NCBI GenBank assembly: GCA_002682825.1
Contig: NOKP01000061.1
Location: forward strand, 1-63,062
Source of the DNA: Neonectria sp. B-13
Lineage: Eukaryota; Ascomycota; Sordariomycetes; Hypocreales; Nectriaceae
Length of the DNA stretch: 63,062 nt
Direction: 5' to 3'
Part shown: positions 24,374-36,793 of the stretch, in pieces
Layout of the letters: every line of letters begins with the position of its first letter
Numbering within the stretch: position 1 is the stretch's first letter
Program-made: the position numbers and the translations under genes
The notes under the pieces: generated by a model
The model's input: only the letters and a program-made list of their open reading frames with translations
Told to the model about the DNA's origin: nothing
The model's database searches: none

Positions 24374-25867
24374 ATGTATTCCGTTTTTGCTTACTATGCT
24401 ACGATTCGCGACCAACATCTTGAGGGATTCGGATATTTCACAATAGGCGATGACAATGCCCTCATAGTTTCGATAGTCCGACCTGATGGCGACTACTGGA
24501 CACATTGGCTCGTGGAGAGGATCACGGGGACACTTATCGAGAGACGACTGACAACCTACGATAGTAGCTTTTATATGTATGTTCTCTTTATTTTCTTTAT
24601 TTTACTAAGAGTGAACTGACGTAGGACATAGTGCCCTTCGTTGTATCCATCTTCCCTTTATGGACTTGATTGGGGGCTTCTCAGACAGCTGCCAGGTAAT
24701 AGCACATAATGACTGGAAGGTGAAGTCAGGCTCCGGACACAAGTGCCTCAATACTATCGAGGTCCCCGAATGTCGGTGTACCATCAGTATCTTCCAAAAA
24801 GACGCTCACAACTTCTCCGTCACCAATCACCTTGGCACTCAGACTCCGGCACTAAATGAGAAGGCCAAGGAGCTCGGGCAAGTATGCTCAAGAAGTGTCT
24901 GCCGCCTGTGCACGAGGGCCCGCTCTGCCTCTAATGGCTGCCCAAACATTGAAAGCTTTGGGCTGCTTCATCCAGGGGCCGGTATCGAGACAACAGCTCT
25001 TCAGCCGAAAGACGACAATCCCATGGATCATGGGATGCAACAAACCTGGGGTTCCCTCTTCCACGACATGTCCCTATACTTGACGGCAGCGTCCACGACA
25101 AATGCTGGCTATTCGATGCCTGGTTTCGAACAGAAAGATCTTAACTACTTGACAGAGCCCTGGATGCATTACGCCATTCCGGCTCATGCTAGCCTCTCTA
25201 TCGAAGCCTGCTTGAACGACTGGTCACATGTTACCGACAGCCTTGACATGCCAGGTCCGACGGTCGATAGCGAGACACCAACCCAGCCCGAGAGTCCTGA
25301 GAAGCAACAAGATTCTCTCACGCAAGACCGGAAACACCCCTCCCATAACTTTGCAATGCCCGACCCAACATCTGCCGCAACCTCGTCAACGGCTACTGGC
25401 GGCGACTTGATAGCCGCTTTCGAGCCAAACACGTTGTACGATCTGGCAGCCCACTCCTTTCTGACTGATGCATCGGCGTTCTTGAACACCCATACCGCCA
25501 TGGTCAACGAGCCAACATACGCAGCCTGCCAGCCACTTTATCAGCCAAGCACTGGACCCGAGGCGACCGTAGGCCGCCTCGACAACTTTGAAGCTATTGA
25601 CCCAGATTGTGCTAACCGGAAGGTCAAGGTAAGAGAGAAAATCGTTCCCACTGCTGATATGCAAGTTGACACCTAACGCCTGGTTTTAATGCAAGGGATC
25701 AAATCCGGCCTGGTCGCGCACAACAAGGATAAAGGCTTGTCCAAGCTGCAAGATACGGAAAGTTAAGGTCAGTGATACAGTCCCGTGCTGCTGCGTTGCG
25801 CATGAAAAGTTCTAATACTTGCTTCTAGTGTGACAAGACGGCTCGCGGATGTACACGCAACAATTAA
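24374..25867 (+). CDS. Unknown protein with a C-terminal partial Zn-cluster motif
   Basis: Four exons with consistent phase: 24374-24576, 24632-25628, 25696-25767 and 25829-25867, coding for 436 residues. Introns are 55, 67 and 61 bp. The protein starts MYSVFAYYATIRDQHLEGFG. Its middle is Ser/Thr/Pro-rich and low in order. The last two exons encode RIKACPSCKIRKVK joined exactly at the intron to CDKTARGCTRNN-stop. The spacing C-x2-C-x6-C-x6-C with basic residues between matches the first two-thirds of a fungal Zn(II)2Cys6 DNA-binding cluster. The last two cysteines are absent because the frame stops. An intron splitting the cluster before KCD is common in that family. So either the true frame continues and this is a broken regulator, or the protein ends with an incomplete cluster. 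The start is uncertain; an upstream exon is possible. Confidence 0.55.
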
Positions 25868-28551
25868 TCTAGTAATAACTACCGGTGGATTGGGCATACG
25901 GGCTGTTCAGGAATGAAGTGACTGGAGATAGCCCCGCACTGTTTTGGAAGAGCGTACTCTGGTCAAGTCTCGCCTCTAAGATTAGGAAGCAAACCATGCT
26001 AACAACATTCCTTCCCAATGTGACCTAAACCACATGCGCCGTCTGCCCTCTGTGTGTACTAAAATCACAGCAGCAGCACCTAAGCAAAGACAGCTCTAGA
26101 TCGAAGTATCCACAAGCCCAAGCTCAGGATAGTCACTGTAGATTCGAAGGTAGGGGTGGTGTTGCAAGAGTTATTTCTGAAGTCATATTGCTCAGTAGAC
26201 ATGGGGGTCGCCGGTTATATCCTTCTTAATGTATTGAGGGACAAAGGAGACGCACTCGAATGGAATGTCCGCTGTTGGCTCTCTGGGTTCCCTCAATCGT
26301 TGTTTCAATATTACAACTCAAGCTCCTCCGTCATGCAGCGATGGCAGACGCCTATGCCAAGAATTGATGGTGTCAGAGTCTGCCAATCCCGGCCCCGTGG
26401 CGCCGTGTCATGATCACAAAGGCATGATCAGCTTTAGTAGCTACAAGGCTTGGGTTTACCCAGGAACTCGAGAGCCGTGATCCCGTTAGATTGCCATTTG
26501 TCTAGCCCTTATCAAGCTTACTATGTAGACAACCCTACACTCGCCTCACCTCACCTCATCACACTAGTTCGTCACCCCCCATCCATCCTTGCCGTGCCCT
26601 TGTTGGTTTTGGTACCCCGCCCAAATGTCATTGGAGGTGCTCGTGTCGTTCAGCGAGGTACCTGCGTTAATGGATACACAATCCCATGTGTTAGTTACAA
26701 CACCTTGGTTGTGCTTGATTGTTGCCTTGTTCTTTGGAGCCGATACCCCGTATACATATGCCTCTCCGTCTTCTCCACATTTATCTCGATAAGTCACTGC
26801 CGGGTACATTATCGCCAAGGTCCTCGAGCTTTGTTGTGACAACCGATTATTAACTCTAGTACCCAGTCTCGCTCACTCCCTTCACATCCGTCGTTTTTCT
26901 CCTGTCTGCGTTGTTGCCAGCAATGCCATTCAGAGCCTCACTGGATGATATTTGAGTGCACATATTGCAGACTTCATTTGTGCCCACATTGCATGCGGAA
27001 ACCCCTCCTCGATGCCGTGAAATGTGACTAATTGGGGGGGGTTGGTTAGTTTAACGTGTCGGATCCATCCCCAGAATTGACAAGAGACGATTCTTAAGGA
27101 TATCCATCTTGAGAAGCTGGATTGAGGTAGAGACGACGAGTCGCCAGTAGCAGGGAGAAATAGAGGACGGAAGTTGGTCGGAGATGCATTGAAAGAAGAT
27201 GGCTCCTCAAAGCAGATGACCCAGGTTGACAGATAAATCGTTGACGTTCCCCAATGTTGAGTTTAATGGGGTTTAAACCTGCTTATTTTATGAGAACCCC
27301 ACTTTGGCCCCTTGTAGGTCTATGGCTTAGTTAAGAAGGGCTAGGAGGGCCACCATCTAGTCTAGTAGGATTGTGGGAAGGGTTGAAAAGAATAGTAAAT
27401 CCTAGAGTTGAAGCATCGGGAACTAGGTGGTCTACTTCAGTACGGCACTGTCAGATTCGCACAATAGAAGAGTGGAGAAGTCAGACGAATAGTCCGCGAG
27501 ATCCGGCTAACTGAGACCTCTTACGATCACGGATCACTTGGAGAGGCGACGAGTGTGAGGTGTCTCGCCATGACATTGACGAGGATGGAGTACGAAGTGC
27601 AAATCAGCTCTGCGGGAGAAGGAGGACTCGCCGTCGGTAACTTGGGGGCGTGGGCCCTTGGGCAGACACTCAACTAGACATTGGGCGATGGATATTGGTC
27701 CCTGGAACCTCGCGGTAGTTCTCGTAACAGCAGGCTCTTCTTGAAGCAGGAGAAGGCACCCATCCAGCCTCCCCGGCCAAAACCGCGTGGCGCAATAATC
27801 GGCACAGCCTCCTACACCCTATCAAGCATAGCAAACTGTGCGTTAGATACAACTTCCATCCCCCAGTCGTGCCGTTGGCCGCCTATCTCTGAGTTACCAG
27901 AAGAGGCACTGGAACAAAAGATCGGCTCCGCAACCATGGAGCTAACACGTTCTTCGTCCTCATCCTCTCAAATTAGCTTGGGGTATTTTCCCCGTGTACG
28001 AGACCTGTCGTAGGCCGATGCGCTCGCGAAGTGCAACAGGGGCGGTTGTTGCTGGGTTCTGAGACCTACAGCAGCGAGCAGATCAGACTATTGCCAAGTT
28101 TTAGTGCCAAGTGATGGATCACCGATGAGAGTCAACATTAAGTGGGCCTTCTTCTTGGATTTGTGAAGTGTGCCAACAGAGGATATGTGACCTGATTTGG
28201 AAGCATGTCAACAGGGGTACATCGTCTGTGCCATGCCCCGACGCCCGGCAAGCCCTTATGACAACATCCCAGAGCGTGATAGTGAGTGCGGATATCCAAT
28301 TGCATCTCTCATTATTGGTTTCTGTCCCCTTCAGCGGAAAACAACCATCTCCAAAAACCATACGAGGGCTCCTAATAACGAACCGCAACAACAAAGCTAG
28401 ATTAGAACACGAATCAATATTTGATGGAGGAAAACCGTGCAACAATACGATTCGCCATAGGTACAGGCCGACTCGACAATACATGACCCATAAAGACGGC
28501 CCCAACACTTCACCCCATCCTTCCTTACTGACTCAACTCACACCAAACACC
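25868..28551. other. Gene-poor stretch
   Basis: About 2.7 kb with short open frames only. A small plus-strand frame at 27681-28013 (Pro/Ser-rich) has no motif or splice support. The sequence at 27250-27300 is AT-rich. I see no RNA gene or transposon. Confidence 0.4.
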
Positions 28552-28880
28552 TCGTGCAATGAGCAGCACGAGCGCAACGACGACAGCGGTGACATGTCCT
28601 ACGGCGTTTCCAATGATAGGAATCAAATCAAGCTCATGAAGGCCTGGCTGATACCGGCGCCCTCGACTGAGTCATCGATGCTTCCAACGGGATACTCAGC
28701 GCAAATGGCGACCAGAACGGTGGTAACGACGAGGACGGTGGCGGCGGCAACGGGGCTAATGGTAAATTTCTCGAGCTCCTCAGACTCGGCATGCTGACCC
28801 TTGGCATTGAAGAGGTTCCTGTGGGTGCGCAGCTGGCAACTCAACCGAGACGAAAATTTCGCCATACACGGAGGAGATGG
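28552..28880 (-). pseudogene. Vacuolar Ca2+/H+ exchanger (CAX/Vcx1) fragment
   Basis: CAX proteins load Ca2+ into the vacuole in exchange for protons. The minus strand reads CQLRTHRNLFNAKGQHAESE, then FTISPVAAATVLVVTTVLVA, ICAEYPVGSIDDSVEGAGIS, QAFMSLI and, one frame over, PIIGNAVGHVTAVVVALVLL. This is the cytosolic loop and two helices before the second c-repeat, where the family has GNAxEHVTAV. Here the conserved Glu is Gly (GNAVGH), which would be expected to harm cation exchange. The frame switch sits at AAA 28625-28627 (TTT on the coding strand); one more T would restore it. The rest of the ~400-residue protein is not found on either side, so this is a remnant. Confidence 0.75.
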
Positions 28881-29736
28881 CATAGTGAAGCTCTTTCCTC
28901 AATCCGACTAGATGCTATGAATATGGACATGATGAAAACACGCGCAATGGCTCGCTGCGGAGCAGATGGAAAGCTTGTAGGTATTACTTTCAGCTCAAGA
29001 TTCTGACAAAAGGGAGGAAGGCGGCTGCCTATTATTACTTTGTGCATAGTTGCATGTACCTACAACAAGAGCCGTTCGTCTGTAATAGAGCTGCTTTGCC
29101 GCTTTCACTGACTTGTTGTAATCTCTCTGCTTGTCTGTTGTCCATGAGGGATGTCCTCTTTGCGATCTTCTTGACCCCTCTTTCCTTCGTCATCGTGGCC
29201 GGCCCGAATCCTCCGTCTGACAACACATGAATGCCGCGGCGCTGCTGACAGGGTCTGTAGGCACTTGGGTAGCACTCTGGTAGTTAAGACCACAAGGTAT
29301 CAATACGGATCATGCTCAGAATTGATTGTTGCTTGAGCAATGCAAGGGGGATTTGAAGAATCCGCCCATCTTTATCCCTACGATGCTTTAACCATTCTAT
29401 CCCTCCAACAAGCGACCGTAGGCGCCGCAGATGATGCCACGCTTTTCCTCGCCGGTTTATCCGATATTTACTATCCGGTAATCTAGGCCTGTATCGTCAA
29501 TACCTATGAAATCATGGGCCACTCCCCTCTAAAAATACGCATCCAGGGGCATTGTCGACTATCGATAGAAAGGCGATCCAAATATCCAAAACCTGGGAGC
29601 CATGAGTTGTAGACGAACAGGTCAGGAACACCAAATCCGGTATGAGCAGAGAGTCATACTAAGCTTGTGTCAACATTCAACATTTCGCTAACACCGACAG
29701 ACAACTAGAAACCAGAGCCTAAGTATCAAAGGACTT
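28881..29736. other. Intergenic, no gene seen
   Basis: Neither further CAX sequence nor another gene can be recognised. Frames are short and motif-free. Confidence 0.35.
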
Positions 29737-30488
29737 GTGATGTACTTGTTCATCGAATGGTCTATGTCATTCCCTGTGCCCAGCTGTCAAAATACTCTGC
29801 CAAGAACCCCGCTGCAGTGGCCTGCTAAAGTTAACACCACGGACGCATTAGCCAACTTCTCCAGGCCAAAGATCTGGGTAACTGCCGGTCATTCTTCAAT
29901 TCGGACTATGGGGGATTACCTGAATCTCTGTTCCAGTCCAACATACCACTTAACCTATTGTCTCGGATCGAAGAGGACCTACCTATGTTCCTCAAAAGCT
30001 CGTCAACCTTATCCAGAACTACCCACGCCCATTTCGAGGTCCCACGCTACGGAGACTTGTGGCCGAGGGCCTTCCGACTTGGACCTCCCCAACTTCGATG
30101 ACTCAATGAAGTGTTTTGTCCGGGTGCATTCGACCTCCGTACCAGCAACTAGTGGTTGAACAGGCTTCAGTGATGGTGTCTCTAGCCTCGAATTCGAGAC
30201 GCAAAACTTGCAACACGCCGTTGATTCACCACTCCCAGCCATTCTCCGCGCTGCTTTGGCCGTCGGCTGTCATCTCAAATGCCCTTGCTTGGCCCTGACA
30301 AGGTCAAGAGTTCACCCCCGGGAACTTCTCGTTCTGACCACAGGTCGTTAGGCTCCAACCAGAAGCGCAAAAGAGCACCAATTGTCACCTTGTCAAATAA
30401 CTCACCCACCGCTGGCAACTCTGTGATCCGCCCGCCTGCCAAATACCTCGCTGCTCATGGTCTTCAAGATGCCAAGGTTTCCGAGTAG
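29737..30488 (+). pseudogene. Unidentified eroded coding sequence
   Basis: A plus-strand frame interrupted by several stops still looks like protein: KYSAKNPAAVAC, HHGRISQLLQAKDLGNCRSF, GLPESLFQSNIPLNLLSRIE, EDLPMFLKSSSTLSRTTHAH and FEVPRYGDLWPRAFRLG. After further stops come GVSSLEFETQNLQHAVDSPL and PAILRAALAVG. Amino-acid composition and residue patterning are unlike neighbouring random frames. I cannot name the family. Stops at TAA/TGA/TAG positions (for example PAAVAC-TAA) fit point-mutational decay. Confidence 0.35.
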
Positions 30489-30854
30489 TTCACGATCGAA
30501 TTCCGGCTAACAAATGATGTTGTCAACGTGACGCCCACGTTGCCAATGGACCCCAGTGGGTCAGTCGCAAGGTAAAAGAGAAATCAGACCTTACCAAACA
30601 GGGCAAAGCCATGCCGGGCGGGACGGTTGCGACCACGCGACGGAGAAGGTTGGGGGCGCGTACCCGAAGCCGAACGTGACCTTCTGCAGTCGTGGCAGGG
30701 CGTCGAGGTAAAGAGGCGAACGTACGGGCAACTCGTGAAATATCGAGTGGAACGATGAGTCGAAGATCGGAGCGGTCTCGCCAGCCGTGCCCGCCGACAC
30801 GCACTCTTGCTCGAACGTGATAACGTCCGTGACTGGGTGCGTCCGGTCTAGATC

Positions 30855-31172
30855 CTAGCTTACCAGGCGGGGCAACTGCAGGCGGTAAACAACAAAGCGG
30901 TCGCGCCGTGGGCAAAACCGTGTACGTTTCAGCGTCTCGGATGGCCCATCGCGCCGCCGTATGACTTGATAGGGCCGCATCCGCGCAAATGCGTCCTTAT
31001 GGTGCGGGAAGACTATGTCTTCATACCATTCGTGATCCGGCCGGTACCCGGACGCCTCCTCTCCGAGGTCGCCGTTGACAAACCCGGGCACCTCAAGGGT
31101 GCCCATCTCCTGCAGTAAGCACAGCCCGGCCTCAACGCGCCAGTGGCGCCGTCGTCGCAGATCGTCAAGCAT
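30855..31172 (-). CDS. Hypothetical protein, weak
   Basis: From ATG at 31172 the minus strand encodes about 105 residues (MLDDLRRRRHWRVEAGLCLL ... YQVIRRRDGPSETLKRTRFC ... YRLQLPRLVS). The frame is open upstream to 31394. A GTAAGC donor just before the stop and a downstream open stretch (FDSSFHSIFHELPVRSPLYL, then LQKVTFGFG) at 30591-30830 suggest a second exon, but the phases do not join cleanly. The composition resembles the unassigned gene at 36794-37898. Function unknown. Confidence 0.35.
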   Translation of the reverse strand: MLDDLRRRRHWRVEAGLCLLQEMGTLEVPGFVNGDLGEEASGYRPDHEWYEDIVFPHHKDAFARMRPYQVIRRRDGPSETLKRTRFCPRRDRFVVYRLQLPRLVS

Positions 31173-33042
31173 CGAAGACTTGGTAGGTGAAACTTGGACG
31201 TCATGATAAGCGATTGTCGAGTACGTGAAAGGTGTCGTATCCAGGGTAGAATAAGAAGAGAGGCGGAGATCCGGGGCACTAAGGAAGGCAGACAGAGTGG
31301 GAAGTGATGGGGGATGTGAGACAAGAGATGTGAAGGAACATCTCGGGGGGACAAGAGGCGTGAGATATTTGAACAGTTGTGTGCAGCCGCACATCCTTAT
31401 GCCTTTAGGCCAGAGGGCTTAACTGCGCCTTGCCGCCATGTGATTCACTGTTGCGGCGCGCGCGCTCTCCCCGCCAAGTGGTTGCGGTACGGTCGGTGGA
31501 TTCATAGCGTCTGTGAATGGTCGCGGTTGCGGCCCGGCAGCTGGGCCTGGCGAGAGAAGGGAAAAAGGTCAAGCTCGGCCAGGAATGCCTACTGCTATTC
31601 AAACTCGGACCCCTTGTGCCATTCTCTCGATCTTTTCATCCCTCTCGAACGAAGCCCTCGTGGAGACGTTTGCAGCAGGGCAGCTTCGACCCCAAAAGAC
31701 GGGAGGGCATGTTTGGGAAGGGATCGGCTAGTACAGCCTGCGTTGAACAGCGGGCAGCGTCCAGAAGAGAGAAGGCCTGAAGGAGGTGAGTTAGAAGTCC
31801 GGTGAACGGTTGCCGGCAACGACGTACCCGACCTAGGGCGGATGCGCAGTTGGATGAGGTTGGTAGTAGAGATAAACAAGGTACTTGCTTAACGTGTGAA
31901 GAATGCGGCTTAAAGTGGGCCTTCAAGGATCATGGATCAAGTTCTTCCGAATCTTGCGTTGGTCCCCCACCCTACTTACCCTACTGTACGGATACTGTCA
32001 CGTTACTTGCTACAGTGGATGCTAGAAAACTCCATATATTTTGCCTTATCTTCCGTCAAAAGAGTTAGCGGAGGAATGACCCTTTAGGCTCATCCAAGCC
32101 CTAGCCCTAGCCGAGGTCGGCTTGTACAGCTTTGGCTTAGCGTATCTCAAGCTTCCTTTGACACGATGTTCCGAGCCTAAGAACTCGGTCTCCGTACGCA
32201 GCCGAGCGTAGCTTCCGTTGGTCCGGTACGCTTCCTGAGCTTAGCTAATCTTCACAATCTCCACGTGACTATCAGCCTTATCTCGTGACAGATACTGAGT
32301 AAAAGTGGCAGCCCTCCTCTCAGACGACAGGCTTTACAACAAGAATGCCTCGCCGCTCCCCAAGGGATAGTTCCCGCCGTAGCTAGTTTAGTCCACTGTC
32401 GTGTTTTCTCGGTCTTTTTTACATCATTTGGACCGTACCTCTCACGGACGCGCCTTCGAGACCCACGTTCAAACAGTGCCGCGGAACTACCCTATACCGT
32501 CTACCTTGGCCACCTACCTAAGTACCTAACGTATGATCATCTCCTGTCTTCCAATGAAGTTGTCATGACATTTACTAACTCTGCTCTCTAGATAGGCCTG
32601 CCAGCTGGTGACAGCTGGTAGGCGTGCACCTCGGCTTTTCGCGAACACATTGCGGGGCCCTTGGCCTTTCTCCTCCTTCTCTTCCTTTGCTGCATTGGAA
32701 GCCTTCGGTCTGTTCTTGGAACCGCCCAGTCAGCGCCCTCAAACACCAGGGTCCAAACACTCGAAACACAGGTCTTCTTTTCGTCTTCACCTTCGCCTTC
32801 TCCATCCGCGCCCAATCGGACAAGACTCAACAGGAACGTCATCTGGCTTGGTAGGACGACCCGGGCTGTTTTACACTCACTGGCTGGGCAAGCTCCCTTC
32901 ACACGTGCAGGTAAGACCTCCCCACCCCCCAGAACAAAGCTCTATCTCTTCCGCCGCGGTAGCAGGGCACAAGCCCGATTTTCTAACAGGTCCATGTGCG
33001 CGGTATTAGTTACGACCACAGTCCCGACTCAAGCCGTTCACC
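31173..33042. other. Intergenic, upstream of the 281-residue protein gene
   Basis: No recognisable gene. The 500 bases before 33043 are pyrimidine-rich (CTTTCTCCTCCTTCTCTTCC near 32667), as in fungal promoters. AGCCCTAGCCCTAGCC occurs at 32099-32115; it is too short to call telomere-like. Confidence 0.4.
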
Positions 33043-33888
33043 ATGGCTGCTGCCGAAGGCGACCAAAGCGAGACCCAGGCCGACACGAAGCGCGAAAGCG
33101 GACTCCGTCCCGGCCAGGGCCAGACAGTGGTTTCGAGGCAGACCCCCCGCAAGACATCCGGTAGGACTGTCCTTTTTTGTACTGAAGATCATGCCGCCTC
33201 CGCCTCCGCCTCCGACGAGGTCGACGCCGGGGAGGCTGGTCGAGGCTCTGGCATCCAAAGCGACAACGATAAAGCACCAGCTTTGGAGGATCAGAAAAGC
33301 ACGCCCGAGTCGAGCCTCGCAGTTGCTCTGCAGAACTTGCAGGTTGCGTTCGGGATCGCCGACCGTGGCAGTGACCCCGATCTCGACCTCGACCTCGACC
33401 TCGACATCGACATAAGCCTCTACCGAGAGACAGAGCTCATCATCCGGTTGAGTTTCCGGGATCGGTTCGCCAACGTCGGGGAGGCCCCGGCCGACACCCG
33501 CGCCGAGTTCCCCGTTGTCACTATCGTCAGGAACACTCTGCAGGCTATAACGAACGCCTATGGCGAGAAGGCCGTGGAAGAACAACGTATGGGACTCCAG
33601 CTCGGTGTCGCCCCCTGGAGGTCGCTAATTCCCGCCCACGCGAACATCCTTGCCGTGCGTTTCCTCCACTCTCTGGGACATACCGACGCGGCCATTATGG
33701 GCTACCTCGCTGCCATAAATTCGACGCATCTGTTAGAAGTTGGAGGCTCGGAGTCCGAGTCAGGCCTGCTCCGCCGCGCGCTGCGGATATGCACACTTGA
33801 AAAAAGGGTCCGGGACCTGGAAGCGGACATGATGAAGCGGGTGGAGTGGAAAAGAGCAGTCGCTGCGGCCCGAGACGCCAGCGATTGA
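33043..33888 (+). CDS. Hypothetical protein, 281 residues, coiled-coil C-terminus
   Basis: An uninterrupted frame of 281 codons starts in a good fungal context (TTCACCATGG). The N-terminus is polar and disordered, with Ala-Ser repeats. Around residues 110-125 is an Asp-Leu repeat (DLDLDLDLDI) encoded by GACCTC repeats. The middle looks folded (ELIIRLSFRDRFANVGEAPA; VAPWRSLIPAHANILAVRFL; GHTDAAIMGYLAAINSTHLL). The end is helical and charged (ALRICTLEKRVRDLEADMMK), suggesting a short coiled coil and oligomerisation. No family recognised. The lack of stops over 846 bases and the start context argue it is a real gene, perhaps lineage-specific. Confidence 0.6.
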   Translation: MAAAEGDQSETQADTKRESGLRPGQGQTVVSRQTPRKTSGRTVLFCTEDHAASASASDEVDAGEAGRGSGIQSDNDKAPALEDQKSTPESSLAVALQNLQVAFGIADRGSDPDLDLDLDLDIDISLYRETELIIRLSFRDRFANVGEAPADTRAEFPVVTIVRNTLQAITNAYGEKAVEEQRMGLQLGVAPWRSLIPAHANILAVRFLHSLGHTDAAIMGYLAAINSTHLLEVGGSESESGLLRRALRICTLEKRVRDLEADMMKRVEWKRAVAAARDASD

Positions 33889-36793
33889 GAGGTAATAAGG
33901 TGGCTCAAAAGTGCAGCCGGCACACCATGCAGACTACCTTTGCCACCCGAAAGGGGTGAATGGTCCATGGATGAGGGAGAAGGGAGTGGATGATCGAGTT
34001 GCCTCACGGCCTTGACGCTGGAGGGTAGTATGGCTGCGGAAAGGGACGGACGGGTAATAGATAATTAATTACCGACCGGCATTGGGTACTTACCTACCTA
34101 CCTTGGGTCCTTTCTTATATTCATATGTTACTGAGACAACTAAAACATGAAGCGCACAGTCAAGGTGGATCATTGTTCGAAAATGCATAAATACATCTCA
34201 TTGAGGGAGGGCAAATAAAGGGGCAAGCAGGGCAAAGCGCAGAGGCCGTCGGCTGCGCTGCCATGACAGTGCGCTCCAGGTTACGAGCCCTACCGGCCCT
34301 GCCCGTGGGTGAGCGTTAGGCTCACCATGGAAACAAATTCGGGCAAGAGACTGTACATGCCGAGCCCACCTTCCATCCGTACGAGAAGAGCACAGCCAAA
34401 CCGAATCCGATCGAGCTTCCAGTCGTTGTCCTCCCCAACCCCTTCACCATTTGGCACCACCTTGACCGATCAGAGCGGATGACTCCGTAAGGGCGGGACC
34501 CATGGTAAAGTGGGAAGGAACTCCGCCCAACAACGTCCTGAGCAGTACTGTCAAGCCTGGAATTGGTGGGATTGAGGTAAGCAAAGGTCGACCTAGTGGC
34601 TGGGTGGGTGGGTAAGTGGCGTACACTTCCCCTGATCAGAAACACGAGGCCGCCATATTGATGTTCGACAAAGATGGCGGTCACCTGCAGGAAAAAGCCC
34701 ACCCTGCCCACCGGACTGCTTGACCTACGCAAGGCGGTATCGCTGAGAGAGACCAGTTGTACCCATCTTGTCTGTCAGTTGTGGCTGTCTGTCGGGCTGT
34801 AGTAAGGTATGTAGTTTCGTACGTATCTTCATGCTCAGTGAGGAGATCGCCGGAAACCTAGTCGCTACGAATTATTCGGACATCGGCACTCTCTTTGCAT
34901 CACTGGTAACCGAAGGGGACCGGTAGGACTGCTACAAAGGCAGGATCCAACAGACTAATGCTCTACAGTGGCGTCGGGTCAACGCAAACACGCAAAGTCT
35001 ACGGACATTGCACAATCGACACCTGGCCAACGGTAGGTACGGTAAGTTACGCCGTCAATGAGAAGGTACCTGCTCAGGTAGGCCCTTCAGCAAGCCGTCC
35101 CAATGGGGCCTCGGGCAGTCACTTCGTCCCACGGCCATGGCCAACAGGAGTCCGGGAGGGCCCCTAAAACAAAGCAATATGCACGCACACACAGGAGGCC
35201 ATGCAGGTTCTTCGCGCTTTAGCGCATCGTTCGTCGGTTTCGGGGGTAATGGCGCATGCGGTTTTTCGGTCACCGCCCACGCCGATGTTGGCATTGCGAG
35301 CCATCGTGAGCAAACGACGGACCTGGACGACCATCGTTGGCCCTGTTCTACAGAAACAAGACCCAGTCAGCATACTAGATATCGGGGAAGAAGGGACCAC
35401 AGCGCGCGAGCCTCACCTAACCCTCGTGAAAGCCGGATCTTCGGGCCAGGGTTCGCTCTTGCCTTCCTCCACTAGCTAACCGTCACCGTTCGGTGGCGTC
35501 GATCGATCCAGGCTCGGGAGGACACATCCGAGCCGGTTTCCTGCCCGTCAGCTTCGCGGGCATCCGACCTGGTCGGATCTCAAGGGTTTTCAGCTTGGAT
35601 CCAGGAGCCTGCCGCTGCAAGCAGCGGCTGACTTCCTCCAAGCAGTGGATGAAAGTAGCTCCGTCAGATACGGACCACCGGTCGGAACGATTCTGTAGCT
35701 TCAAAAAAGAAGCACGAAGCCAGGCGCCGTCCCATGCTAGTGTTGAGACACCTAATCTCGAAATGCCTCGAAGCTGTACTGACTTGGCGCCGTCGCCTGA
35801 CTAGCATGTGCAGCTCCTCTGACAGCAAACATCCTGAGTATCTATCGCACGATGCGTCCACGGCGGTTTCGCAATGCTCCCCGTATTCCATGGACTGTCT
35901 GCCTCCGTGGCGGCGTGAATTCGAGACGGACATCGCCGAGGTCCTCGCAGGGGCGTGAAGAAGACACGGTAGCACTGGGTTGCCACAGCGCTGTCGTCGA
36001 CCCTGGCGACGATAGAGGGGATTCGGAGGGCATGACGGCAGGTTCACGATTGTATGCGTCGGGGTGATTGAAAGTCGAGATCGCGGTGTGGGATTGAAGG
36101 AAAAAAGGAAGAAGAGTAGGAAGAGCAAGAAGAGGAAGAAGAGGAAGAAGAGAAAGAAGAGAGAGAGATAGAACTAGGTAAGCCAACAGAGGCGGCCCGC
36201 TTGAGCAGCCAAACAACACATGACGCAACCAGAGAACAGAGGATGCATCATGCATGCAGTGAACACGCGCCTTTGAGATCAATGAACACAGCTGCCGAGC
36301 AGCTATTTGCCTGGTCAACACCCAATCCAAGAAACAGTGCGCCAGCAAGTGACCGGAAGGTTGAAGCCAAGGTGAGGTGACGTACTCGGAAAAGCGGGCT
36401 GCGGTATTCAGTGCGCACTCAAGACGAGGAGGCGACGAGGGGGTAAAGGCCAAGTGAAGGCCAAGCGAAGGCGAGGTCAGATGAGTGAGGTCCTCGAGTA
36501 GTAGCTACTAAGTAACAACAGACTTCGGACACCGGCATGGCCCGTCGGTCTTCCTGCCTCGAGTGGGGTTGAGGCGCTTCGATGGTCCGACCTCCAAAGT
36601 TGGCGGCGGGACTTTCAAAACGGCCCAGCGGGCTACCAAGGCGCGATGTCCAATGAAGGGGAGGGACATGACTGCATGAGGAAATAAGTGGCACATCCAT
36701 GTCTTAAATAGCGGGGGGCCACCTCGATCCTAGTTTTCGTAGGAAGTGGTGGGGTGGGCGAGGAGGGGAATAAGGAATTAGGGCAGGCATGGC
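33889..36793. other. Intergenic with low-complexity purine tract
   Basis: About 2.9 kb without a recognisable gene. A purine (GA)-rich tract at 36100-36175 (AGGAAGAAG repeats) is the main feature. It makes hydrophobic chance frames on the complementary strand. Several 60-110-codon frames at 35137-35500 and 35842-36128 lack motifs. Confidence 0.4.

Noticed and set aside
26589..26839. Overlapping frames on both strands near 26.6-26.8 kb
   Set aside because: Short, motif-free and without splice signals.
32099..32115. CCCTAG repeats suggesting telomeric DNA
   Set aside because: Only about two and a half units, embedded in ordinary sequence, and not the TTAGGG/CCCTAA repeat.
35842..36453. 203-codon minus-strand frame with a hydrophobic Leu-rich stretch (possible membrane protein)
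   Set aside because: The Leu-rich part is the translation of the purine (GA) repeat tract at 36100-36175 and the rest has no motif.
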